Of a stretch of 32,952 nucleotides of DNA, positions 25,909 through 32,867 are shown piece after piece. This DNA is from Flavobacteriales bacterium UBA5933 (GTDB lineage: Bacteria > Bacteroidota > Bacteroidia > Flavobacteriales > Weeksellaceae): the NCBI GenBank assembly GCA_002430925.1, contig DJDD01000077.1, positions 1-32,952 of the forward strand, in the 5' to 3' direction. Position numbers and translations under genes: made by a program. The notes below the pieces were generated by a model that saw only the letters and a program-made list of their open reading frames with translations, searched no databases and was not told the origin of the DNA. Numbering within the stretch: position 1 is the stretch's first letter; the number at the start of each line of letters is the position of its first letter.

Positions 25909-27050
25909 TCTTGTAATCGTTTTTTTACTTCTATTAATTTTTCGATTGGTGCACAAAGAGAGAAACGAATAAATCCTTCTCCATTACTTCCAAAAATACT
26001 TCCTGGAGTTATAAAGATTTTTTTATCATAAAGAATTTTATCTATAAATGCTTTATCATCTTTTTCTCCTTCTGGTAATTTTGCCCAAACAAACATTCCT
26101 ACAGCATTTGGATCATATTTTACATTTAATAAATCTGCAATTTGCCATATCATCTCTCTACGTTCATTATATACTTTTGTTAATTCTGTATACCAACTAT
26201 CATCAACTAAAAGTGCCTTTGTAGAAGCTTTTTGAATAGCAAAATTCATCCCAGAATCCATATTCGATTTTACTTTTAAAATAGAATTAATTAAAGATTC
26301 TTTTCCTATTACCATTCCAACTCGCCAGCCCGCTATATTAAACGTTTTACTCAACGAGTTTAATTCAATACAATTATCTTTTGCTCCTTCTATAGATAAT
26401 ATACTTGTTGGCTCATCATTCAATATAAAACTGTAAGGATTATCATTTACAATTAATATGTTATGCTTTTTTCCAAACTCAACCAATTTCTTCAAAACTT
26501 CTTTACTTGCTTTTGCTCCTGTTGGCATATGAGGATAATTCACCCACATAATCTTTGGTTGTTGTTCTGCTAACTTTTCTAATTGATCGAAATCTGGCAA
26601 CCAATTGTTTTCATCTTTCAAATCATAAAATAATGGTTTTGCTTGAACCAATTCTGTTACCGACGAATAAGTTGGATAACCAGGATTAGGAATTAAAACT
26701 TTATCACCTTCATTTAAAAAAGCTAATGAAATATGCATTATCCCTTCTTTTGATCCCATTAATGGTAATATTTCTGTTGAAGGATTAACTTCTACATCAA
26801 ATTTATTTTTGTAGAAAGATGCCATTGCTTCTCTTAGTTCTGGAATTCCACGATAGCTTTGATAACCATTTACTCCACTTTGTGATACATTAATTAATTC
26901 TTCAATCACTGAAGAATGTGGCTGTAAATCTGGACTTCCTATTCCTAAAGAAATCACAGGAATATCAGTTTTCATTGTTGCTATTTCTTGTAATTTTTTC
27001 GAGAAATAGTATTCTTGTACACTTTGTAATCGTTGGGCTTCTGCTATCAT
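25905..27050 (-). CDS. PLP-dependent aminotransferase (class I, probably aromatic)
   Basis: 381-residue fold-type I aminotransferase. The pyridoxal-phosphate lysine is Lys235 in NSLSKTFNIAGWRVG, the phosphate-binding Arg243 follows, and NPGYPTYSS (122-130) and VNDNPYSF (201-208) are conserved. The position between pheA and tyrA implies that it makes Phe and Tyr from phenylpyruvate and 4-hydroxyphenylpyruvate; a broad aspartate-type aminotransferase or diaminopimelate-type enzyme would look much the same. It is coupled on both sides: ATGA overlaps with pheA (27047-27050) and tyrA (25905-25908). Confidence 0.9.
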   Translation of the reverse strand: MIAEAQRLQSVQEYYFSKKLQEIATMKTDIPVISLGIGSPDLQPHSSVIEELINVSQSGVNGYQSYRGIPELREAMASFYKNKFDVEVNPSTEILPLMGSKEGIMHISLAFLNEGDKVLIPNPGYPTYSSVTELVQAKPLFYDLKDENNWLPDFDQLEKLAEQQPKIMWVNYPHMPTGAKASKEVLKKLVEFGKKHNILIVNDNPYSFILNDEPTSILSIEGAKDNCIELNSLSKTFNIAGWRVGMVIGKESLINSILKVKSNMDSGMNFAIQKASTKALLVDDSWYTELTKVYNERREMIWQIADLLNVKYDPNAVGMFVWAKLPEGEKDDKAFIDKILYDKKIFITPGSIFGSNGEGFIRFSLCAPIEKLIEVKKRLQE

Positions 27051-27868
27051 TTTTTTCCCAGTTTATATTCTCCTAATATTTCTAAATCAGTTAATTTTCG
27101 TGCAATTTTGCCAAGTAATGCATAATATTGTTCTTTCTTTTCGAATGTAATATCGATATGAAAAGAGTATTCCCAAGGTTTTTCTATGATTGGAACAGAT
27201 TGTATTTTATCCATATTTATACCACATTCTGCAATTTTATTTAAAACATCAACCAAAGCTCCAGATTCGTGAGAAACAGAAAACCTCATCGATACTTTAT
27301 TGAAATCTTCGTAATCATTATGTTCTCGCTGCAATACAAAAAAACGAGTAAAATTATCTTGAAATGTTTGTATACTAGATGCTAAAATATCCAATCCATA
27401 CACTTCTGCTGCTTTTCTTGATGCTATTGCAGCTACATTATCTAAATCTTGGTCAACAATGTCTTTTGCTGTAAGAGCAGTATCTATATCATTTACAACT
27501 TTCCAATCCTGATGTTTTTCAAGAAATTTATCACATTGTAAGAGTGCCATTTGGTGAGAACGAACTTCTTGAATATCATCTAAAGTTTTTCCTTTTTTTA
27601 CCATTAATTGATGTTGAATTGATAAATAAATCTCTCCAACAATTTTTAAATTATACTTTGTAAGTAAAGCGTAATTTGGTAAAATAGCACCAGCGATTGT
27701 GTTTTCTATCGCCATAACAGCCTGGTCTACTTTCCCTTTTGCAAGGGACTTTGCTAAAGTTTTGAATGTATCACATTCTACTATTTCTATATCATTTCCT
27801 AGATAATTATTAGCAGCTTCGTGATGATAAGAACCTATGTAACCTTGTATTGCAACTCTTTTTTTCAT
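27047..27868 (-). CDS. pheA: prephenate dehydratase
   Basis: Converts prephenate to phenylpyruvate, the committed step to phenylalanine. Catalytic domain about residues 1-182: GYIGSYHHEAA (9-19), MAIENTIAG (52-60) and the active-site Thr174-Arg175-Phe176 of NFTRF. A C-terminal ACT domain (about 191-270, MRFSVSHESGALVDVLNKI) implies feedback control by phenylalanine. It stands alone from chorismate mutase, which is fused to DAHP synthase two genes on. An in-frame TTG at 27880 lies in the terminator T tract and is not used; the ATG at 27868 gives 273 residues. It is the first structural gene of the operon and lies 10 bp behind an attenuator. Confidence 0.95.
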   Translation of the reverse strand: MKKRVAIQGYIGSYHHEAANNYLGNDIEIVECDTFKTLAKSLAKGKVDQAVMAIENTIAGAILPNYALLTKYNLKIVGEIYLSIQHQLMVKKGKTLDDIQEVRSHQMALLQCDKFLEKHQDWKVVNDIDTALTAKDIVDQDLDNVAAIASRKAAEVYGLDILASSIQTFQDNFTRFFVLQREHNDYEDFNKVSMRFSVSHESGALVDVLNKIAECGINMDKIQSVPIIEKPWEYSFHIDITFEKKEQYYALLGKIARKLTDLEILGEYKLGKK

Positions 27869-27878
27869 ATTTCTTGGC

Positions 27879-27909
27879 AAAAAAAAAGTCCCACAAAATG
27901 CGGGACTTT
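27879..27909 (-). terminator. attenuator terminator upstream of pheA
   Basis: On the minus strand, stem AAAGTCCCGC (27909-27900), loop ATTTT, stem GTGGGACTTT (27894-27885, one G-T wobble), followed by an unbroken T tract to about 27879. It lies between the promoter and pheA, with no gene ending in front of it except the 28-codon leader frame, so it can only act as a conditional terminator of the pheA operon. The RNA segment GGGACT at 27957-27952 is complementary to AGTCCC in its first arm and could form the antiterminator. Confidence 0.88.
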
Positions 27910-27935
27910 AATTTATCTTAATATCATTCTAACAA

Positions 27936-28022
27936 TCAATTATGAAAACACAGTCCCTGCTCTTTCAGATAATACCCAAAAAAGTAAAAGAAAAATGTGT
28001 TAAAATAATTAAATGTTGTCAT
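27936..28022 (-). CDS. Phe/Tyr-rich leader peptide of the pheA operon
   Basis: A 28-codon frame, ATG to TGA, in which 8 codons are Phe and 4 are Tyr; the densest part (codons 9-18) reads TFFFYFFGYY. There is no tryptophan. It starts about 18 bases after the predicted transcription start and ends 26 bases before the terminator stem. Codons 8-9 (AACACA) are complementary to TGTGTT at codons 24-26, which adjoins the antiterminator strand, so a ribosome stalled on the Phe/Tyr codons would cover segment 1 and leave segment 2 free to pair with segment 3. This is the pheL-type arrangement known from enteric bacteria. Too short for ordinary gene finders. Expression itself is inferred. Confidence 0.82.
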   Translation of the reverse strand: MTTFNYFNTFFFYFFGYYLKEQGLCFHN

Positions 28023-28044
28023 TATTGATTTTCAAATTATTGAA

Positions 28045-28077
28045 CAAATCTACAGAATATTTTTTTAAACAAGCAAA
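28045..28077 (-). promoter_or_regulatory. promoter of the pheL-pheA operon
   Basis: On the minus strand TTTG (28077-28074) and TAGATTTG (28052-28045) are separated by 21 bases, a full match to the Bacteroidota -33/-7 promoter. The predicted start is near 28040, about 18 bases before the leader-peptide ATG. Confidence 0.75.
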
Positions 28078-28112
28078 TCTTTTTCATTAATTTTATCAAA
28101 ATTTTTCATCAA

Positions 28113-28808
28113 ATGGGAATAATCATTAAAGATTTAACAAAAAAATACGGTAATCAATTAGCTTTAGATAAAATTTCATTTTCTATAAAAAAAGGAGAAG
28201 TTGTTGGTCTATTAGGTCCTAATGGAGCGGGAAAGTCAACATTAATGAAAAGTGTTACTAATGCTATAAATCCAGATTCTGGGGATATTTTAATTAATGA
28301 TTTTCTTGTATCAAAAAATCCAATAGAAACTAAAAAATTAATTGGTTTTTTACAAGAAAATAATCCATTATACATGGATATGTATGTAAAAGAATATTTA
28401 GAATTTGTTACAAATGTTAGAAAAGTTCCTAAAACAAAAATTGATGAAGTTATCGAAAAAGTAGGATTAACTCCAGAAAAGCATAAAAAAATTCAACAAT
28501 TATCTAAAGGTTACAAACAACGAGTAGGTTTAGCACAAGCAATTATTTCTAGTCCTGAAATTTTAATATTAGATGAACCTACAAATGGTTTAGATCCTAA
28601 TCAAATTTTAGAAATCCGTGACGTAATTCGAGAAATAGGAAAAGAGAAAACTGTTATTCTTTCTACTCATATTATGCAGGAAGTTGAAGCTTTATGTTCT
28701 CGTGTTATTTTATTGAATAAAGGGAAAGTGATTGCAGACCAAACGATAGAAGAATTTAGAGGACAATATAGTAATCTTGAAGAAGCATTTCATACTTTAA
28801 CACAATAA
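28113..28808 (+). CDS. gldA: GldA-like ABC transporter ATP-binding protein
   Basis: ATPase subunit of an ABC exporter. Walker A GPNGAGKST (35-43), signature LSKGYKQ (130-136), Walker B ILILDEP (150-156) and switch His186 are intact. The stretches NNPLYMDMYVKEYL, TPEKHKKIQQLSKGYKQRVGLA and LDPNQILEIRDVIREIGKEKTVILSTHIMQEVEALC are close to GldA, the ATPase of the GldAFG complex associated with gliding motility in flavobacteria. At 231 residues it ends after the ATPase core, whereas GldA of gliding species is about 300. No gldF or gldG permease gene is next to it, so the partner must be elsewhere; a role in gliding is not implied. Confidence 0.85.
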   Translation: MGIIIKDLTKKYGNQLALDKISFSIKKGEVVGLLGPNGAGKSTLMKSVTNAINPDSGDILINDFLVSKNPIETKKLIGFLQENNPLYMDMYVKEYLEFVTNVRKVPKTKIDEVIEKVGLTPEKHKKIQQLSKGYKQRVGLAQAIISSPEILILDEPTNGLDPNQILEIRDVIREIGKEKTVILSTHIMQEVEALCSRVILLNKGKVIADQTIEEFRGQYSNLEEAFHTLTQ

Positions 28809-28810
28809 AA

Positions 28811-28840
28811 AAATCCGTAGACAAACTACGGATTTAGTTT
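28811..28840 (+). terminator. intrinsic terminator after gldA-like gene
   Basis: Perfect 10-bp stem AAATCCGTAG (28811-28820) and CTACGGATTT (28826-28835), loop ACAAA. The following T tract is weak (AGTTTA). Confidence 0.75.
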
Positions 28841-28875
28841 ATAAACAAATTGTGGTTCTGTCCTCATAAATATTT

Positions 28876-29145
28876 TTAATATTGAACATTTATTAATGAA
28901 TCTAAAGGAATTAAAACTCCATTTTTAATTTGTAAAAATTTATCAGTAACAGACCATACTGTTGTTTCTATTTTTTTAGGACCTTTTTCTGTTTGAAACG
29001 TAATATATGCTTTAGATTTAAACTCATTACCTAACCTTACAGCTCCATTTAATTTTTCAGTTTCAAAGTTAACATCCTCTTTGTAAGCGTCTAAAAATTT
29101 GTATTTTTTAACGTCTTCCTTTTCTATTAATTCGACTTTTTCCAT
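28876..29145 (-). CDS. small conserved hypothetical protein (89 aa)
   Basis: Small, soluble, beta-rich protein without signal peptide or membrane segment. The segment GAVRLGNEFKSKAYITFQTEKGPKKIETTVWSVTDKFLQIKNGVLIPLDSL resembles a small cytoplasmic protein that I recall being widespread in Flavobacteriia, for which no function is known. It starts at an ATG, has codon use like its neighbours and stands alone between the gldA-like gene (convergent) and a repeat. Confidence that it is a real gene is good; nothing can be said of its role. Confidence 0.7.
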   Translation of the reverse strand: MEKVELIEKEDVKKYKFLDAYKEDVNFETEKLNGAVRLGNEFKSKAYITFQTEKGPKKIETTVWSVTDKFLQIKNGVLIPLDSLINVQY

Positions 29146-29324
29146 TTTTTTAAATTTTTAATGATTATATATTTTCCATAATGCTATATGAAATTAATCA
29201 TATTTTAGTAACAAAACAAGCATAAAAAATAATTCTAATCATTTTCTAATTATTGGTTTCTTCTAGCAGATGAAGATTTTTTATCTAGTTATATTGTTGT
29301 TTGAATTATGAATTTTGCAATAGT

Positions 29325-29414
29325 GATTGAAGCGGCATCCTTTTTAGATTGATCATTTCGAAATGATCAATCTAAAAAGATATAGCGTAAAAGCACGGTG
29401 CGAAGCAATTGCCC
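29325..29414 (-). repeat. intergenic hairpin repeat, copy C, with a 40-bp perfect palindrome
   Basis: On the minus strand: GGGCAATTGCTTCGCACCG, then TGCTTTTACGCTATATC, a perfect 40-bp palindrome at 29340-29379 (each arm CTTTTTAGATTGATC plus ATTTC), then GATGCCGCTTCAATC. The outer arms match copies A, B and D, while the palindrome centre is specific to this copy. It occupies the 347-bp gap before era; bases 29146-29324 of that gap show only AT-rich sequence with no feature that I can support. Confidence 0.85.
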
Positions 29415-29480
29415 AAAAAAACATTATTTTATAGGTTCATCATAATTTTTAAAAAATTTAAACAACTTCAATAAAATAAC

Positions 29481-29488
29481 TAAATTTG
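29481..29488 (+). promoter_or_regulatory. era -7 box, predicted leaderless transcript
   Basis: TAAATTTG, a full match to TAnnTTTG, is followed by CATC and the ATG at 29493. The spacing of four bases, identical to rsmI and recF, puts the transcription start at the start codon. No clear -33 element. Confidence 0.6.
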
Positions 29489-29492
29489 CATC

Positions 29493-30380
29493 ATGTCAGA
29501 CGAAAAGAAATTTAAATCCGGTTTTGTAAATATTATTGGCAATCCAAATGTCGGTAAATCTACTTTGATGAATATGTTGATGAAAGAACGTCTTGTGATT
29601 GCTACACACAAAGCACAAACAACTCGTCATCGTATAAAAGGTATTTTGACAGGAGAAGACTATCAGATAGTTTTTTCGGATACTCCAGGAGTTTTGGATC
29701 CAGCTTACGAACTACAAACTAAAATGATGGATGCAGTAAAAGAATCATTAGTTGATGCTGATGTTATTCTTTATGTTGTTGAAATAGGTGAAAAACGATT
29801 AAAAAACGAAGAAGTTTTTGAACGTTTACAAAAAACATCTACTCCAATCATTTTATTATTAAATAAAATTGATACTGCTACACCTGATCGTCTGAATGAA
29901 GCTGTTGAATATTGGCATGAACTTTTACCAAATGCAGAAATTTTACCAATTTCGGCAAAGGAAAACGTTAATGTAGATTTGTTAATCAACAAAATAAAAG
30001 CAATTATTCCTGAAGGTCCACAATATTATCCTGATGAGCAATTGACTGACCGTTCGGAACGTTTTATTGTGAATGAGGTGATTCGTGAAAAGATTTTATT
30101 AAATTATCAAAAAGAAATTCCTTATTCTGTAGAGGTTGTTACAGAACGATTTAAAGAAGATTTAAATCTAATTTCTATTGAGTCTGAAATTTATGTTGAA
30201 CGCGATTCTCAAAAAGGAATTATTATTGGTCATAAAGGCGAATCTTTATCAAAAGTAGGAAAAGAAGCAAGAGAAGAACTAGAAAAATTCTTCGATAAAA
30301 AAGTGTTTTTAAAACTTTTTGTAAAAGTTAGAAAAGACTGGAGAAGTAAAGAAAATGATTTAAGACGATTTGGTTATTAA
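29493..30380 (+). CDS. era: GTPase Era
   Basis: Ribosome-associated GTPase that binds the 3' end of 16S rRNA during 30S maturation. G1 GNPNVGKST (16-24), switch I TTRHR (43-47), G3 DTPG (63-66) and G4 NKID (124-127) are present, followed by the C-terminal KH domain (about 205-290) with IIIGHKGESLSKVGKEAREELEKFF and VKVRKDWR. Length 295 residues is standard. The predicted mRNA has no leader. A 46-bp palindrome terminator follows. Confidence 0.97.
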   Translation: MSDEKKFKSGFVNIIGNPNVGKSTLMNMLMKERLVIATHKAQTTRHRIKGILTGEDYQIVFSDTPGVLDPAYELQTKMMDAVKESLVDADVILYVVEIGEKRLKNEEVFERLQKTSTPIILLLNKIDTATPDRLNEAVEYWHELLPNAEILPISAKENVNVDLLINKIKAIIPEGPQYYPDEQLTDRSERFIVNEVIREKILLNYQKEIPYSVEVVTERFKEDLNLISIESEIYVERDSQKGIIIGHKGESLSKVGKEAREELEKFFDKKVFLKLFVKVRKDWRSKENDLRRFGY

Positions 30381-30391
30381 ATCAATAGAAT

Positions 30392-30437
30392 ATAAAATAA
30401 TAAAAGCGTTGAAATTTCAACGCTTTTATTATTTTAT
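30392..30437. terminator. bidirectional intrinsic terminator
   Basis: Perfect inverted repeat of 23 bp per arm (30392-30414 and 30415-30437) around GCGTTGAAATTTCAACGC, flanked by A/T tracts on both sides. The stop codon of the convergent hydrolase gene (30434-30436) lies inside it. Confidence 0.92.
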
Positions 30438-31399
30438 TTCGATATACTTTCTACAAACTGATGTGCTCTTATTTCAGCCCAAGAATATTTATTATTTCTT
30501 AATGGAAAACCACAATGTCCTCCAAATTTTGGCATTTCGAATGTGCAAAATTCATGCTGACGAAACATCTCAACAGGAAAACATTTTTCTCCTAAAAAAG
30601 GATCATTTTGTGCATTAACAATCAAACAAGGTGTTTTTATTTGATGAATAACTGTCAATGGTGAAGCTTTTTCATAATAATCATCTTTGGAAGAATATCC
30701 ATGCAATGGCGCAGTATAATATTCATCTATCTCATCAAAAGACTTTATTTTATCTAACATTTCTTCGTTCAGTTGACCTGGAAATTGTTTTGCTTTTTCT
30801 TTGAATTTAGGAACAAGTGTTCGTTCAAAATTCTTGAAATAAACTTTATTAAATCCTTTTTTCAAAGTATCCGAACAAGAAGTTAAAGAAAGTGGTGCAG
30901 AAAAAATAATTCCACATTTTATTCTTTTGTCTATTGTGTAAGCTCCAAGATAATTCAGAATAATAGCTCCTCCCATCGAGTAACCAAGCAATACTATTTC
31001 TTTGTAATCATCTTTCAATGCTTTTTGTACCACACAATCTACGTCATCAATAGAACCATGATGATATAACCTACATGTTGCATTCATTTCTCCTCCACAA
31101 GATCTATGATTCCAAGCAAGAATAGAATATCCTCTTTCGTAAAAATAATCAGAACAAGAATTAAGGTAAGTTCGCTTCGAATCTCCTTCTAAACCATGAA
31201 AAAGAATAACTAATTTTTCTTTGTTTGATTGTTTTCTCCAATCTAAGTTCAAAAAATCACCATCGGCTGTAGTTATTTTTTCCCTTGTATAATTTGGAAT
31301 AGGATATTGTTTAAATTTTGAAGGATAAATGGTAGAAAAATGAGAATTTCTATTGAATAATGTTGGTTTTGGATAGCTTGATTCTTGGATATATGGCAT
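30434..31399 (-). CDS. alpha/beta-hydrolase, YheT family
   Basis: 321-residue alpha/beta-hydrolase. The catalytic triad is visible: Ser141 in GYSMGG, Asp266 in NAQNDPFLG and His295 in GGHCGF. The oxyanion segment LFHGLEGDSKRTY (66-78) and the NHRSCGGEMNATCRLYHHG stretch are typical of the YheT/ABHD1-3 group, predicted esterases or lipases; the natural substrate is unknown. The gene begins 2 bp after the DUF721 stop codon and is the third gene of recF-DUF721-hydrolase, whose end lies within the shared terminator with era. Confidence 0.9.
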   Translation of the reverse strand: MPYIQESSYPKPTLFNRNSHFSTIYPSKFKQYPIPNYTREKITTADGDFLNLDWRKQSNKEKLVILFHGLEGDSKRTYLNSCSDYFYERGYSILAWNHRSCGGEMNATCRLYHHGSIDDVDCVVQKALKDDYKEIVLLGYSMGGAIILNYLGAYTIDKRIKCGIIFSAPLSLTSCSDTLKKGFNKVYFKNFERTLVPKFKEKAKQFPGQLNEEMLDKIKSFDEIDEYYTAPLHGYSSKDDYYEKASPLTVIHQIKTPCLIVNAQNDPFLGEKCFPVEMFRQHEFCTFEMPKFGGHCGFPLRNNKYSWAEIRAHQFVESISK

Positions 31400-31401
31400 T
31401 T

Positions 31402-31704
31402 CTAATAAATTTTAGCATCAACAAGAAAATCTTTTTTTATTTCTTCATTAATATTTGCAATAATTTTAGATTTTCCCATCAATAATTCTTGTCGCATCGC
31501 TGGCGAATTTATTTTTACATACAAAACACGTTGACGAACCTCAACTCGATCTGTATATTTCTCAAAAAACTTTCCCATCACAGCAAACCAAGCTTCTTCA
31601 GCTTTCACTTCCCAAATCAGCTCTTCTTTCCCACTTTGTTTTATAAAATGTTCTAATGCCTGACCTAAAGTTTGCTGATTACTTCGCTTTTCATACTTTT
31701 TCAT
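31402..31704 (-). CDS. DUF721 domain protein
   Basis: 100-residue protein with the DUF721 (DciA-like) pattern: NQQTLGQALEHFIKQSGKE, then a tryptophan-containing segment AWFAVMGKFFEKYTDRVEVRQRVLYVKINSPAMRQELLMGKSKI. DciA proteins assist loading of the replicative helicase in other phyla; Bacteroidota members are shorter and uncharacterised. The start ATG overlaps the stop codon of recF (ATGA at 31701-31704). Its neighbourhood next to recF agrees with a role in replication or repair. Confidence 0.88.
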   Translation of the reverse strand: MKKYEKRSNQQTLGQALEHFIKQSGKEELIWEVKAEEAWFAVMGKFFEKYTDRVEVRQRVLYVKINSPAMRQELLMGKSKIIANINEEIKKDFLVDAKIY

Positions 31705-32780
31705 AATCGGAAAACCTTACTTTCTGCATTTATTTGTTTTATAATTTGTTCCGTTCTTTCTGGATGTGTATCTGTAATAAATATCTGTCCAAATCGTTCT
31801 TCGTTCACCAATTTCACCAATTGTGTTACACGATGTTCATCTAATTTATCAAAAATATCATCCAATAACAACAATGGCGTAATATTTAATGATTTTTTTA
31901 TTACTTCCAACTGTGCTAATTTCAATGCAATTAAGTAGGATTTCTGCTGTCCTTGCGAACCAAATTTCTTTATGGGATAATTCGTAATTGTAAACAATAA
32001 ATCGTCTTTATGTATACCTGCTGTAGAATACTGAACAGAACGATCTTTGTACAAAACATCTTTCAGTACTGTTTCAAAAGGAGATTCATTTAATTGTGAA
32101 ACATATTCTATATTCACTTGCTCACGTCCTTCAGAAATTTCATTGTAATATTTCAAGAAAGCATCCAAAAATGTTCCTACAAATTCCTTACGAACAGCAT
32201 GAATGTTTTTACCTAAATGAATCAATTCTTCATCATAAATTTCCAATGATGTTGGATCAAATGTATTATTTGCAGCAAAATATTTCAACAAAGCATTTCG
32301 TTGCATGAGTACTTTGTTATAGCGTATTAAATCTGCTAAATACTGTTTGTTGGATTGAGAAATTATATTATCCAAAAACTTTCTACGAACTTCGCTTCCT
32401 TCCTTTATCAAATCGCTATCATAAGGGGAAATCATCACCAAAGGATATTGACCAATATGATCAGAAATACGATCGTAAGTTTTTGAATTTCGTTTTAATT
32501 GCTTTGGTTGTCCAGAACGAACCAAGCAAAAAATCACATCATCAGATTCATTTTTATCAAACGTTCCTTCTAATGTAAAAAAATCACGTTCGAACTGTAT
32601 GTTCATCGCGTCAGAATGATTAAGATAAGATTTGCTCAAGGCCAAATAATGAATTGCATCCAACACATTTGTTTTTCCCTTTCCATTTTGTCCTACAAAA
32701 GCATTTATTTTTGATGAAAATTCGAAATTATTTTCATCAAAATTCTTGAATTGTCTTGCCTTAAGTTCTTTCAAATACAT
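31701..32780 (-). CDS. recF: DNA replication and repair protein RecF
   Basis: ABC-type ATPase of the SMC/Rad50 fold that loads RecA at single-strand gaps with RecO and RecR. Walker A GQNGKGKTN (30-38), signature GSQGQQKS (274-281) and Walker B LLLLDDIFDKLD (303-314) are intact, and the D-loop region follows. Length 359 residues matches the family. First gene of a three-gene unit with DUF721 and the YheT-type hydrolase. The ATG lies 4 bases behind a consensus -7 box, so the transcript is probably leaderless. Confidence 0.97.
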   Translation of the reverse strand: MYLKELKARQFKNFDENNFEFSSKINAFVGQNGKGKTNVLDAIHYLALSKSYLNHSDAMNIQFERDFFTLEGTFDKNESDDVIFCLVRSGQPKQLKRNSKTYDRISDHIGQYPLVMISPYDSDLIKEGSEVRRKFLDNIISQSNKQYLADLIRYNKVLMQRNALLKYFAANNTFDPTSLEIYDEELIHLGKNIHAVRKEFVGTFLDAFLKYYNEISEGREQVNIEYVSQLNESPFETVLKDVLYKDRSVQYSTAGIHKDDLLFTITNYPIKKFGSQGQQKSYLIALKLAQLEVIKKSLNITPLLLLDDIFDKLDEHRVTQLVKLVNEERFGQIFITDTHPERTEQIIKQINAESKVFRL

Positions 32781-32784
32781 ACAG

Positions 32785-32817
32785 CAAAATTACAAATTAA
32801 AAACTTGTCAATTCAAC
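32785..32817 (-). promoter_or_regulatory. recF promoter, predicted leaderless transcript
   Basis: On the minus strand GTTG (32817-32814), 21 bases, TAATTTTG (32792-32785), then CTGT and the ATG at 32780. The -7 box matches TAnnTTTG, and the spacer equals that of the pheL promoter. The four-base gap to the ATG is the same as in era and rsmI. Confidence 0.65.
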
Positions 32818-32867
32818 GAAAAAATAAAGATTATAGAAAATGATTTTAAAACTAATCTCTTTTTTTT

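Noticed and set aside
25909..25956. N-terminal extension of prephenate dehydrogenase
   Set aside because: The added residues are not part of the Rossmann fold and the ATG at 25908 has the ATGA coupling typical of this operon.
27821..28003. Plus-strand frame of about 60 codons over the start of pheA
   Set aside because: It crosses the pheA start, the attenuator and the leader peptide on the opposite strand and has no recognisable content; it is a shadow.
29146..29324. Possible small RNA or gene in the gap before era
   Set aside because: No start-stop frame with coding character and no stable hairpin outside the repeat; only AT-rich sequence.
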